Positions 1 to 9,895 of a DNA stretch of 64,000 nucleotides are shown here, piece by piece. Origin of the DNA: Anniella stebbinsi (taxonomy: Eukaryota > Chordata > Lepidosauria > Squamata > Anniellidae); the NCBI GenBank assembly GCA_029215795.1, contig JARDYH010000002.1, positions 360,370,973 through 360,434,972 on the forward strand, in the 5' to 3' direction. A model generated the notes under the pieces. It made no database searches, was not told where the DNA came from, and saw nothing but the letters and a program-made list of their open reading frames with translations. A program made the position numbers and the translations under genes. The first letter of the stretch is position 1. The number at the start of each line of letters is the position of its first letter.

Positions 1-453
1 ACTACCAACGTCTTCTGCCAGAGGGCACTGTAGGGAGGAAATATGTTCCACTGAAAGAGGATCCTAGGAGCCACATGTGCCAGTAGTAACATTAGAAATC
101 CTTTGCCTACTAGCCAGCCGCAATTAAAATCTCACAGTGCAGAGCAGGCTTCCCCATCCTGGGGACCTCCAGATGGCCTGGATTCCAATTCCCATCATCC
201 TCAGCGATCATGGTCAATAGTCAGGGACAATAGGAATTGTTGACCAAAACATCTGGAGGATGCCATTTTGTGGAAGTCTGGTGTAACGTGAGGTCTGAAC
301 CCCTGTGTTCCATCACCACCACCCAGAAGCTTATCAGGGTTTCTTTTATTATAAAGGGTGAAGGACTTCCAATGTGGCTTACATATCTCACATGCAGAGT
401 GCATATTTCACAGCGCACGTGCACATAACCGCTACAATAATGTATTGCTGGAC

Positions 454-666
454 AGCCAGTGTGGTGTAGTGGTTAGAGTGTTGGACTGCAGCTCAGGAGA
501 TCTGGGTTCTAGTTCCCACTTAGCCACAAAGCTCTGCTTTGAACCAGTCTCTGATTCTCAACCTACCCTACCTCACAGGGGTGTTGTGGGGATAAAATGG
601 AGAGGAGAAAGACCAGGTAAGCCACTTTGGGTTCCTTGCAAGAGGAAAAAAGGTGGAATATTAATG
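454..666 (+). repeat. CORE/MIR-type SINE
   Basis: A tRNA-like head (AGCCAGTGTGGTGTAGTGG with GTTCTAGTTCC as B box) is followed by a core resembling MIR (CTACCTCACAGG..GTTGTGGGGATAAAATGG) and an L2-like tail (GTAAGCCACTTTGGGTTCC). Related copies lie at 16494, 32668, 36539 and 62217. The name is by resemblance. Confidence 0.75.
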
Positions 667-725
<59 letters not shown>

Positions 726-726
726 G
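667..726 (+). repeat. (GATA)n microsatellite
   Basis: About fifteen near-perfect GATA units start directly at the 3' end of the SINE, as often found at SINE tails in squamates. Confidence 0.95.
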
Positions 727-757
727 ATAATAAAACAGTCAAAACTGTAAAATAGTA

Positions 758-793
758 GGAATAATAATAATAATAATAATAACAACAACAATA
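758..793 (+). repeat. (AAT)n/(AAC)n microsatellite
   Basis: An AAT run passes into AAC units. Confidence 0.85.
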
Positions 794-1534
794 ACCACCC
801 AGCATGTCAACTAAAATCAGCTCAAAATAAATGGGTTTTCAAGGTTCATTTAAAAGCCAGTAACAATGAAACAAAATGTATATATCTTGAGTGGGAGTTT
901 CACAGGTACGAGGCCATCACTGAGAAGGCCCTGTTTTCGGTAAGCAGGCCCGTAATGGCAGGTAAGCTTCCCTGGAAGACAGCTCACCCACCATTGCATC
1001 TTCCTCTGTACTGTGTGACCACAAGGAATTTGGATATGTTCTAAGGTGCTCTCTTTGTTCTCATGGAGCCAATGGAGAGGCCTGGCCAGCCCCCTTATGC
1101 AAATTGAGGGTATCCTCCCAAAACACTCTGCACTGATCAGGCAGCTAGTGGCACACATGCAGGAGGTTCCTAGACAAACGAATGTGGAAATGGGCTCACA
1201 GAACCGTGCCTGTCTTGTGGGATGCGTAGCCCAACCTTTCCCCTCTCACTTTGTGCAGGAGACTCAGAGCTAGAACATCCCCAATGGATGGCCTCTCCAG
1301 CCTCTCTTTGAAGCTTTCCATGGAGGGAGAGCCCGCCCACCCCCTACAGTCATGGGCTCCATTCTCAAGCGCAAGTAGACAGGCTGAAAGTTAGTGCTGG
1401 AGAACACGACAGTTCCAGAAGTCATCTAGGTAAGAATACCAGGACACCTTGCTCTATGTGATCTTGTATTCGGCAAACCTGCAGCTATCACTCTGTTCCT
1501 CTCCCCTCCCACTCCCATAAATGCAGGCACTCAC

Positions 1535-1665
1535 TTATAGGTCAGGTTCACATGGTCCCATTTGTAGCTGAGAGGGTTGATTGCATAGCGCCTCCTCCTG
1601 GCCAAGACTTGGTCTGAAGGCCAAGCAGCGGAGGGCACTACAACAGGCTGGACTGCCTCTTCCTC
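1535..1665 (-). CDS. MMP23: MMP23-like metalloproteinase, second coding exon (propeptide end, furin site)
   Basis: Acceptor TTTCTTGTAG, donor GTGAGTGC. It encodes EEEAVQPVVVPSAAWPSD, then QVLARRRRYAINPLSYKW and DHVNLTY plus AA of Lys. RRRRY followed by xxxPxxxxWDHxNLTY is the furin cleavage site and start of the catalytic domain of MMP23; human has RRRRYTLTPARLRWDHFNLT. No cysteine-switch motif (PRCGVPD) is present, as in MMP23. Cleavage after RRRR would release the enzyme from its anchor. The zinc-binding HExxH, ShK-like and Ig-like parts must lie beyond the left edge; I found no further exon in 1-1534. It could be MMP23 itself or an ohnologue. Confidence 0.88.
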
Positions 1666-2445
1666 CTACAAGAAAGCAAGGACATCTGAGATGAGAGACG
1701 GGGTGGGGGCTCTCTTTGGAGCCGTTCCAGTGGAGAGTCCCATCCTAATCTAAGTTCGGGGGCCACACTCCCCTCTCCCTGCCCTCCACTCCTCTTAACC
1801 TCAAGCCGTGTGGAAGTTGGCCTTCCTGGCTGGCTGCCTTATGGACCACTTCTTCAGGCACAGTTTTGGATTCTTGCCTCCCCTCACCCAAACCCAGCAG
1901 ATTAGGGCTAGTTCAGGGTGGCCGTATGAAAAGGAGGACGGGGCTCCTGTATCTTTAACAGTTGTATAGAAAAGGGGATTTCAGCAGGTGTGCATGCAGC
2001 ACATGGTGAAATCCCCTCTTCATCAGAACAGTCGAAGCTGCAGGAGCTATACTAGCATGACCAGATACAAAAGAGGGCAGAGCTCCTGCAGCTTTAACTG
2101 TTGTGATGAAGAGGGGATTTCACCAGGTGCTGCATGTGTGCATGCTGAAATTCCCTTTTTTATATAACTGTGAAAGACACAGGAGCCCTGTCTTCCTTTC
2201 CATAGGGTCACCCTAAAGGGAGAAATTGGGGTGTGGGTGTGTGGTGGCCATCCCCTTTCCAGGAAAAGTGTTCCTTCTCTGTAGAAAGCGTCTCCCATCT
2301 AACAATAAGTGTGTGCCAGTGAGCAAGCGAGTCGTCCCTAAAGCCTGCACACCTTCTCTCCAAGGCATCCCATTCACTCCCCCCCCCCCCCGCCAGCACA
2401 GAAACATCCGTCCAAATTCCCTCAGAGAAACGGAGCTTCACCCAC
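1666..2445. other. MMP23-like intron 1
   Basis: A GT-AG intron of 780 bp containing the foldback MITE at 1915-2214; no other feature was recognised. Confidence 0.75.
1915..2214. mobile_element. foldback MITE, copy 1
   Basis: The ends are inverted copies (AGGGTGGCCGTATG against AGGGTGACCCTATG after reversal), followed by matching GGAGGACxGGGCTCCTGTxT arms. Between them are two further hairpins built from GGGGATTTCA..TGAAATCCCC and AGCTGCAGGAGC..GCTCCTGCAGCT. A second copy is at 4196-4509. It lies in intron 1 of the MMP23-like gene. No transposase is encoded and no clear target duplication was found. Confidence 0.8.
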
Positions 2446-2535
2446 CTCCGCATCAGCATTTTGCAGGATCCAGAGAACTGCTGGCAGCAGGAAGACCAGG
2501 CCGGCTGCCACTGCTCCCCAGCACCGCCTGGGCAT
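2446..2535 (-). CDS. MMP23: MMP23-like metalloproteinase, first coding exon (signal anchor)
   Basis: ATG at 2535-2533 (A at -3) opens MPRRCWGAVAAGLVFLLP, then AVLWILQNADAE, and the exon closes at donor GTGGGTGA. An in-frame TGA lies upstream with no other ATG between, so this start is favoured. A short basic N-terminus followed by about 17 hydrophobic residues makes a type II signal anchor, the arrangement known for MMP23, which unlike other MMPs is held in the membrane by its N-terminus. The exon ends in phase 0 and joins the exon at 1665. The 5' UTR and start site are unknown. The identification rests mainly on the second exon. Confidence 0.75.
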
Positions 2536-2831
2536 TCTGGGGCACAAAAGGGTCCTGAATGAATCTTTTCCCCGAGGACCAGAGGTCTGCGCTGAAGAGC
2601 GGCTGCTCCTGCCCACGTCCTGTGCCTCCAGGATTCATCCAGCGCTGCTGCTGCTGCCGCCTCCACATGTAGAGTGCCGCGAAGGAGTCCCTCCGCAGCA
2701 ACAGAGCCAGCCCCCAGCCCTGCCAGATTGAAAGCAGGCTTCGGCTGACGTTGCCAGACGCAGCAGACCCCCATCTCCTCCCTGCCATCCGGAGGATCAC
2801 TGACGTCCCAGTTTCGAGGCACCGCAACCAT

Positions 2832-3190
2832 GGCCTCCTCCACACGAGACGTTTAATGAGCCTTGAAGGCTCATTATAAATTTTACCTACACACGAGCGG
2901 AGCGCAAAACGGGCGTACAGGCGCGTTATCTCCCCGATAATGCGCATTTTCGAACGCGCGTTAAATAGCGACTTTTATTTTGCTCCGGCCGTTAAAGCGC
3001 ATTTTCGCTGTGTGAACAAGCGATTATGCGCATTAACTACCTGTAAAGTGCTTTTTGGGCATCTTTTAATGCGCTTCGCCGCTTCTCGCCGCCTCCCGTG
3101 CAGAGGGATTAGGCGTAAATGCGCCTCCGCGAAAATGCGCATAATCCCCGAACCGGGCGCAAAAGTGCATCCTTGTGGAGGGGGCCCATA
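2832..3190. mobile_element. CpG-rich repeat or MITE upstream of the MMP23-like gene
   Basis: An AT-rich but very CpG-dense block repeats variants of ATGCGCAT and GCGCATTTTCG. Its borders are imperfect inverted copies (CCTCCACACGAG and, reversed, CCTCCACAAGGA). It lies 300-650 bp upstream of the MMP23-like ATG. A 13-mer (ATGCGCATTAACT, 3026-3038) recurs at 30659-30671. No coding potential was seen. It may be an insertion young enough to have kept its CpGs, or part of the promoter. Confidence 0.45.
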
Positions 3191-3397
3191 ACACACGACG
3201 CAAGTCACTCGCAGCAGCAGCAGCTGTGGAGGACGGATCTCTCGATGGCGCTTAGCCATGGTAGCAGGATAGAACTTCAAGGAACGATGTGCCTCTCTGA
3301 TCTCCAGATGCTGGGACGGGATCAAAACGACAGACGGATGTCGCCTTGTGAGCTCCTGAGTGACATTTGGCTGGCTGCTGTCAGAAGCACAACTAGA

Positions 3398-3845
3398 GGG
3401 GCCAGGTTATCTGAAGGAATGCCTCCTCCCATATGTGCCTGCCCAGACCCTAAGATCATCCTCAGGGGTCCTCCTCCGTGAGCTCCTGCCAATGGAAATG
3501 AGGCGAGTGGCTACCAGGAGGAGGGCCTTCTCTGCTGTGGCACCCCAGCTGTGGAATGAGAGGTTTGCCTGGCACCCACGTTGTACTCTTTCCGACGCCA
3601 GGCGAAGATCTTTTTTGTTATTTCCCCAGTATTTTAACATTTTGCCATCTTATTCTTTTAACTTGCCGCTGTATTTTAAATCTCTGCGTTGCTGCTCAGT
3701 TTTATTCTGGTTGTACTTCTATATTGCGATTTAAGGCCTTTTTACTTAAGTTGTACTTGATGCTTTTAATTTCTGTGAACTGCCCAGAGAGCTTCAGTTA
3801 TTGGGTGGTATAAAAATGCAGTAAATAAATAAACAAACACTAAAT
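3398..3845 (+). mobile_element. L2-clade LINE 3' end
   Basis: Translation in shifting frames gives the L2 ORF2 end (VATRRRAFSAVAPQLWNE), followed by a T-rich 3' UTR and the family tail (GTGAACTGCCCAGAGAGCTTC..TATAAAAATGCAGTAAATAAAT). It is 5'-truncated and inactive. Confidence 0.8.
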
Positions 3846-4195
3846 AGATCTACCTTCAAGACTGGGAAAGTCTGAGAAAGTCTTTGGACCTTTGTTCCCA
3901 CATGCCCACCTGTTCAAGATAACTTGTTCCGCAACCCTGTTGCTTGCCCACCTTCAGTTTTGCTTGCCCATCCATCTTACCTGCAGCTACTTCCTTCTGA
4001 AGAGGGAGAGAAGGTCAAAGTGGTGCCTCACCGCTGGGAATGCTCCCAAAACTCCAGCGCTCCAGAGGCAGTGAGTCCTGGGGTTAAACCAGAGTGAACG
4101 GTTTCCAGAAGGAGCTAGCAGCCGGGTCAAGCATGCCAGCAAAATGGCATTCGAAGGGAGAGGCAAAAGAGTCAGCAAAATAGACTGGCGTGATT

Positions 4196-4509
4196 AGGGT
4201 GACCATGTGGAAAGGAGGACAGGGTTCCTGTATCTTTAACAGTTGCATAGAAAAGGGAATTTCAGCAGGTGTTATTTGAATACGTGCAGAACCTGGTGAA
4301 AATCCCTCCTCGGCACTACAGTTAAAGCTGCAGGAGCCCTGACCTCTTTTATATCTGGTCAAGAGGGCAGGGCTCCTGCATCTTTAACTGTTGTGACAAA
4401 GTGGGGATTTCACCAGGTGCTGCATGCCAATGACACCTGCTGAAATCCCCTTTTCTACGCAACTGTTAAAGATACAGGAGCCCTGTCCTCCTTTCCTTAG
4501 GGTCACCCT
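4196..4509. mobile_element. foldback MITE, copy 2
   Basis: Ends AGGGTGACCATGTGG and, reversed, AGGGTGACCCTAAGG, then a shared AAAGGAGGACAGGG arm and the same two inner hairpins as the copy at 1915-2214. It is non-autonomous. Confidence 0.82.
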
Positions 4510-4569
4510 ACAGGATGTGAACATGTCAGAACGGTGCGCAGTCCTCAAACAAAATTCAGTGACATGAGG

Positions 4570-4690
4570 GTCAAGGGCTTCAGTGAGTAAGGGAGAGCAT
4601 CTGCTTTGCATGCAAAAGGGTCCCACTTCAATCCCCCCCCCTTTCCCAGGTAAGGCTAGAAAAGATTCCTGCCTGAAATCCAGGAATGAC
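4570..4690 (+). repeat. tRNA-Ala-like SINE fragment
   Basis: AGAGCATCTGCTTTGCATGC resembles the anticodon arm of tRNA-Ala(TGC) and is followed by a degenerate B box and a GGTAAGGCTAGAAAAGATTC tail. It is not a functional tRNA: the acceptor stem is missing and the anticodon arm is followed by SINE body. Confidence 0.6.
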
Positions 4691-4711
4691 AAAGTCAGTC
4701 ATTGTACAGAC

Positions 4712-5135
4712 CAGCAGTGGGCAACCCTAGGGTTGGTGGGCCACCTAGGCGTCGGGGGCAGGCACATTGCTCCCCGTAACCCACTGATCTCTGCACCTAC
4801 CCTCCTGAACGTGCCGCCACGACACCGGCAGAGGCAAAAACCATGCCAAATTAGCAGGGAAGCAAGGCTTGCGGGGAGCGTGCAGAATTCAAAATGCAGC
4901 TCTAAGCAGAATTGCAGTGCTAGCAAGTTTCCAGGAGCAAGATCCTGCTCGGACACGGAGAGCATGGTTCCCACACAATTGGTTTCCCTGCTGAATCAGC
5001 GAGACTTTAGCTGCTGCAACCACCCAGGCAGCAAATTTGGTGGGAGGATTGTAGTGCGGCCCCTGGGGGCTCCCTGACCCCAGAGGCAAATTCAGCAGTT
5101 GCAGGGGGACATAAGCTGCACATTGCTCATCCCTG
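4712..5135. mobile_element. hAT-type non-autonomous element with 8-bp target duplication
   Basis: The termini CAGCAGTGGGCAAC and, reversed, CAGGGATGAGCAAT follow the hAT pattern. They are flanked by GTACAGAC (4704-4711) and GTATAGAC (5136-5143), an 8-bp duplication with one mismatch. The 424-bp body codes for nothing recognisable. Confidence 0.75.
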
Positions 5136-5185
5136 GTATAGACATTACTGAGCTAGGTGGACACGATATATGGTATCTTGCTTGC

Positions 5186-5212
5186 GCTCTCTCTCTCTCT
5201 CTCTCTCTCTCC
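5186..5212 (+). repeat. (CT)n microsatellite
   Basis: About thirteen CT units, followed at once by an L2 tail. Confidence 0.9.
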
Positions 5213-5346
5213 GCTGTCTGTTTATATATTTGTATGTATATGGTTTTTATATTATGCACAACATCCTATTTTTAAGATTTTTAATCTCTGTAAACCGCCC
5301 AAAGAGCTTTGGCTATTCGATGGTAAAGAAATGCAATCAATTATAT
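5213..5346 (+). mobile_element. L2-clade LINE tail
   Basis: T-rich 3' UTR ending TCTGTAAACCGCCCAAAGAG and CTTTGGCTATTC with an AAATGCAATCAA end. Confidence 0.65.
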
Positions 5347-5872
5347 CAAAATGTTCACATTAAAAATGAAATGTTCCCATTTGCAGCCTTTACAAGGTAG
5401 CTGTTTCTATATGCTCAAGACTTGGGGGCCTTTGTACTGTCAGGTCTGGAAAAATTAAATCTGCAGAAGAACCTCGAAGAATCTAGGTGACGTCATGTAT
5501 CTGCAGCTGTTGCGGATTAGCAGAGGCCAAAAGATAAAGGAGAGAGAAGATAATCTTAATTGTCCCTTGATTGTTTTATTAGCTGATGCAATGTTTGTGC
5601 AACAGGCTATATGTAAAATGTATAAATATGTAGATATGTATTTGTCAGTGTTGGTTGGTGTTGAAGGAGTTTGTAACGGAAGTGCTGTGCGTTTTCACTA
5701 AAATCGTTTGGAAAGAATTCAACGTGTGTGAGTCATTCCTTCAAGGTTTCTCTCAGGAGAGCTGGACTTTGGATTTCCGCGGTGGCTCTGCTATTGGATT
5801 GTTTTTTCCATAAACCCTAATATGGACAGCCTGCTGTTCTGAGTCCCTAGAGAGAAGCTTGTTCAGAAGCAT

Positions 5873-6412
5873 AATCATAGAATCATAGTAGAGTTGGAAG
5901 AGGCCTATAAGACCCATCAAGTCCAAACCCCTGCTCAATGCAGGAATCTACCTTAAAACATACCTGACAGATGGTTTTCCAGCTGCCTCTTGAAGGCCTC
6001 TAATGTGGGAGAGCCCACCACCTCCCTAGGTCATTGGTTCCATTGTCGTATTGCTCTAACAGTCAGGAACTTTTTCTTGATGTCCAGCCGGCTTTGGCTG
6101 TCAATGAGCTCAACCCAGCACTCTGGGTTGATCGAGAAGAGATCCTGGCCCTCCTCTGTGTGATAACCTTTCAAGTATTTGAAGAGTGCTATCATGTCTC
6201 CCCTCAATCCTCTCTTCTCCTGGCTAAACATGCCTAGTTCTTTCAATCTCTCCTCATAGGGCTTTGTTTCCAGACCCCTGATCATCCTCGTTGCCCTCCT
6301 CTGAACCCCCTCCAGTTTGTCTGCATCCTTCTTGAAGTGTGGTGCCAACAACTGGACGCAGTACTCAAGATGGGGCCTAACCAGTGCTGAATAGAGGGGA
6401 ATCTTTGGTGCA
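5873..6412 (-). mobile_element. CR1 LINE 3' end
   Basis: On the minus strand it reads KKDADKLEGVQRRATRMIRG and ERLKELGMFSQEKRGLRGDM, the CR1 ORF2 C-terminus. It then ends in the CR1 3' terminus of repeated ATTCTATGAT-like octamers (5873-5890 on the plus strand). It is 5'-truncated. Confidence 0.88.
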
Positions 6413-7023
6413 ATCCCAAATGCTCAGCAAAGGCCCACCATTTTGTACACTGGGCTTGCACACTGCCTTCTAAACTAAAAAAAAAAAAGCTGTCCAAGCC
6501 AGAATCAACACTACAACAAGGACAGATCTGTGCTAGTTTGGACAGCACACATAGTTGTTTCTCCATCTACCCCAGTCTGATTGGAACCAGCATGGAGGGA
6601 TTTTCAAGGAGGAAGCTGCTGTTTTTGGAAGAGCAGTTTCCTGCACTGCTTTCACCGCAACCCCGCACCCCACCCCACCCCCTTGATCCAGGCTCTAATT
6701 CTGGCTGAGAACGTATTCCAGATTTAGGAAGACCAAACCTAAAACAGGTTGGACTAAAACTAAGAACTGTGGGGGATCTGAGCAGCGATGGATGTACAAA
6801 GAAAAGAGGGGATTTCTTTCTCTACTAGTGTAAAACCCGTGTCGCCACAGGGCTAGTAGTCTCAAAAAACAAAACAAAAATTAGCTTAATCAGCCTGATA
6901 CACAACACCAGCACCGAATCTTGTTTTTTCAAAGGTGAAAACAAAACAAAAATAAGAACAATCTGTCTTGTACATAAACTTTTTTTAAAGATGCCCTTAA
7001 AAAAAAAGTAACCAAAACCTTAG

Positions 7024-7150
7024 ACCAGCTTTTCCCAACTTGGTGTTTTCCAGATGTGTTGAACAACTTCCATCCTTCCAAGCCAGCATGGCAATGACAG
7101 AAGTTGCCATCCAAACCATCTGGAAGACACCAGGCTGGGAAAGGTTGCTC
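7024..7150. mobile_element. palindromic MITE
   Basis: CAGCTTTTCCCAACTTGGTG and, in reverse, CAACCTTTCCCAGCCTGGTG form the arms around a short centre (CCAGCATGGCAATG). Related full or half copies lie at 145-235, 15312-15450, 15530-15645, 24234-24349, 45250-45395, 45812-45935 and 52443-52530. Confidence 0.75.
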
Positions 7151-7737
7151 AAGGGGACTTTACCAATATGCTCTCTAGTGTGGGATCAAACAGGTACAAC
7201 TTAGAAGGGTAGATTGGTAACCTCATACCAAGGCCAGGGAAAGTGTGGCCCAGATGTTGGACTGCCAACACCTAGCTGTCATGCTTCCCCAAACCTCCCG
7301 CCTTATTGGGAGACAATAAAGAGGTCCGCCACATAATCCACAAAGCATTATTCAGGCAATAAACATCTCTTCCCACCTGAAGAGAGTCCAACCTCTAGGA
7401 ACTTCCCTCTAGGCAAAATTATGCAAAGCGAGAAAATTGTCCTTTCAAGAACGGAAAGCCTTCTCCCAGTACGCTTTTACTTCATGAAGACTGGTTCTCA
7501 AGAAGCCTTTGGCAAGAAGCTAGCCGGAATGACTTTCTCTCACCTTTCTTTAGCTCCACCTGTTTTAGTCTGCGGCGTACTCCAGGATCAGCTAGCCTTT
7601 CAGTGCCCTCCCCCTCAGAATTTCCCAGAGCCTGTTTGCTGTTTACACTTTCAGAGATAAGGTCTGGCGAAAGTTCATTCCCAGCTGGTGAAGAGCCTGT
7701 GAGGGTCATCTCTTCCACTCCCCGTATAGGCTGGTAT

Positions 7738-7990
7738 GTTTCTGACGCCATCTCTTCTGCTTCAGAATCTGATGTTTGGGGCCAGGTTATCGGAAGGATT
7801 GCCTCCTCCTATATATTCCTGCTTGGACCCTAAGGTCAACTTCAGGGTTCCTTCTCTGTGAACCCCTGCCAAAGGAAGTGAGGCAGGTGGCTACCAGGAG
7901 GAGAGCCTTTTGCTGCTGTGGCACCCTGGCAGTGGAATGAGCTCCCTAGAGAGCTTCACCTGGCACCTACATTAAACCCCTTTCAACGCC
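7738..7990 (+). mobile_element. L2 end, arm of an inverted pair
   Basis: An L2 ORF2 C-terminal segment with its 5' flank (CTCTTCTGCTTCAGAATCTG) is repeated in opposite orientation at 8627-8881. The same L2 copy continues on the plus strand to its tail at about 8258. Confidence 0.8.
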
Positions 7991-8258
7991 AGGTGAAGAC
8001 CTTCTTATTCTCATAATCTTTTAACCGTTTATTATCATAGTCTTTTAACTCCGCTGTTTTAAATCTGTATTTTAAATTTGCATTGTAAATCTGCATTGCT
8101 GCGAAGTTTTACCCTGGTTGAGCTTTTATATTACATTTTTATATTGTGTTCTTATACTGTTTTATACTTTTGAGTCTTGTTGATGGTTTTAACTTTTGTG
8201 AACTGCACAGAGCGCTTCAGCCATTGGGGTGTATATTAATAAATAAAATAAATAGCCT
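7991..8258 (+). mobile_element. L2-clade LINE 3' UTR and tail
   Basis: Continuation of the copy that starts at 7738: a T-rich 3' UTR ending in the GTGAACTGCACAGAGCGCTTC tail and ATAAATAAAATAAAT. Confidence 0.78.
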
Positions 8259-8626
8259 ACGGTGAGGTATGATGGTGGTAGCAGTGGTCCATCAACATCC
8301 AGAGGGCCACACGTTTCACCATCGCTACCTTATCCTAAGTCAGCCCAATGGCTCATCGTTCCATAAAATAAGCTGTACAGGGACCAGCAGCCACAAGGTT
8401 TTAGATAGTTGAAGCTTACTATACATGAGGAACTATCGTGATCGCTGATGCTGCAGTACGGAGCTGGGATTTAAAAGATTCCCACAAACTAGATCTGGGT
8501 TAATCAAATTCGTTGTTCGCAGGAAACCCTTTTCCCCACAACCTTAAAGGGTGGTCAGGCTCAAGACATCCCGGTTCAGGCGAGCTTAGAAAATGTCAAG
8601 GGAGAATTCCAGGCAAGCTTAGAAAA

Positions 8627-8881
8627 TGCGTTGAAAGGAGTTTAATGTAGGTGCCAGGCGAAGCTCTCTAGGGAGCTCATTCCACAGCCAGGGTGCCATA
8701 GCAGAAAAGGCCCTCCTCTTGGTAGCCACCTGCCTCGCTTCCTTTGGCAGGGGTTCACAGAGAAGGAACCCTGAAGATGACCTTAGGGTCCAAGCAGGTA
8801 TATATAGGAGGTTGAGGCAATCCTTCCGATAACCTGGCCCCAAACGTCAGATTCTGAAGCAGAAGAGACGGCGCCAGAAAC
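8627..8881 (-). mobile_element. L2 end, opposite arm of the inverted pair
   Basis: Read on the minus strand it matches 7738-7990 closely over about 250 bp, including the flank upstream of the L2 homology, so the copied unit includes that flank. It stops without the L2 3' UTR. Confidence 0.8.
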
Positions 8882-9559
8882 ATTTAAGGGTGGCAATTCT
8901 TGTCATAAGTGCAGAATGTCGGATTGGAATACAATATAGTCAGACCTTTCCACTGTGGAGAATTATGGAAGGGACTTTCCTGTAGCAGTTTGAACTATAA
9001 CTCGACTTGGAATACGGTGTCAGTGTTACTCCACCACACCCAGCATCCATAGCTTTCTTTTTTATCTGCAGGTGTGACGTCGCCTTCTTCATCCAGCAGT
9101 AGTAGGGTAACTTAGGGAGAAGTACTCAGTCTTTAGCAAGGCAGCATTTGAGGAGTCTGAACTGCCATGCTACACCCAAGCAGAACGATCCGTAGCCTCT
9201 TGATCTGTATTACTCTACATACCAAGCTTCCATTAGAAGGATGCCCTAACAACCATACTGGCACGAACCTTTATGCCACAGCTAGGAGATTCAAGGGCCA
9301 TTTTTGCCCACTGGATTCCCCCCTTCTCTTACAAGCAACACTGAAATAGTTTAAAATCACCAATCCAAGCCACCCCACAGGGCTAAAACAGACAAACTTT
9401 CCTTGCTTGCAGGCTAAATTCGTCTTTTTTCTTTTAAAGTAACCCGTTGGGGGAAATTAGCACTCCCTAACATCAACATGGACAAATTTGGTTTGCAATC
9501 AAGCTGAATTCGTCCGTATCGGTGCTACTGAGTCCCATTTTGTTTTTATTTAAAATCCT

Positions 9560-9895
9560 TTTGGAGTGCACCCGGGGGGCAAAAGGTCCCCCACCCCTGC
9601 TTTATGTTAACGTTATTGTGGAACGATCTCCCCGACAAGGGCTGCCTGGCACCAACATTGTTATCTGTCCGGCGCCAGGTCAAGACTTTCCTCTTCTCTC
9701 AGGCATTCAGCAATATCTGATGAGCCTGGGTCTGTTTTTTAGGCTTATAGTTTTTTAAAGTTGTTATAACAGTTTTAAATGTATTTGTATATTGCATGTT
9801 TTGCAACTTTCATTTCTGTATAATGTTTTTAAATGTTTTAATCTTATCTAAACCGCTCAGACAGTTTCGGCTATGGGGCAGTATACAAATGCCGA
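9560..9895 (+). mobile_element. L2-clade LINE 3' end
   Basis: CTGCCTGGCACCAACATTG, CCAGGTCAAGACTTTCCTCT and the tail AACCGCTCAGACAGTTTCGG match the copy at 61540-61910. Confidence 0.72.

Larger units (their letters stand above)
1..1534. other. MMP23-like intron 2 (partial), with repeats
   Basis: No coding exon was recognised on either strand. A half-copy of a palindromic MITE (about 145-235) is followed by a CORE-SINE, GATA and AAT microsatellites, and then unclassified sequence. Confidence 0.6.

Noticed and set aside
667..726. CRISPR-like array
   Set aside because: A 4-bp GATA microsatellite without spacers, in vertebrate DNA.
1..1534. Search for the catalytic exons of the MMP23-like gene
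   Set aside because: No acceptor followed by an ILSFPRNL- or HExxH-like segment was found on the minus strand; they must lie further left.
2536..2616. N-terminal extension of the MMP23-like protein beginning with Gly-Arg-Ser-Ser, resembling the human MGR start
   Set aside because: The codon at 2616-2614 is GTG, not ATG, and an in-frame stop lies just upstream; the first in-frame ATG is at 2535.
2208..2843. 211-codon frame on the minus strand across the MMP23-like first exon
   Set aside because: It runs through the real exon in another frame and continues into the foldback MITE; no motif.
4590..4650. tRNA-Ala gene
   Set aside because: Only the anticodon-side region is tRNA-like; no acceptor stem or intact T arm, and it runs into a SINE body.
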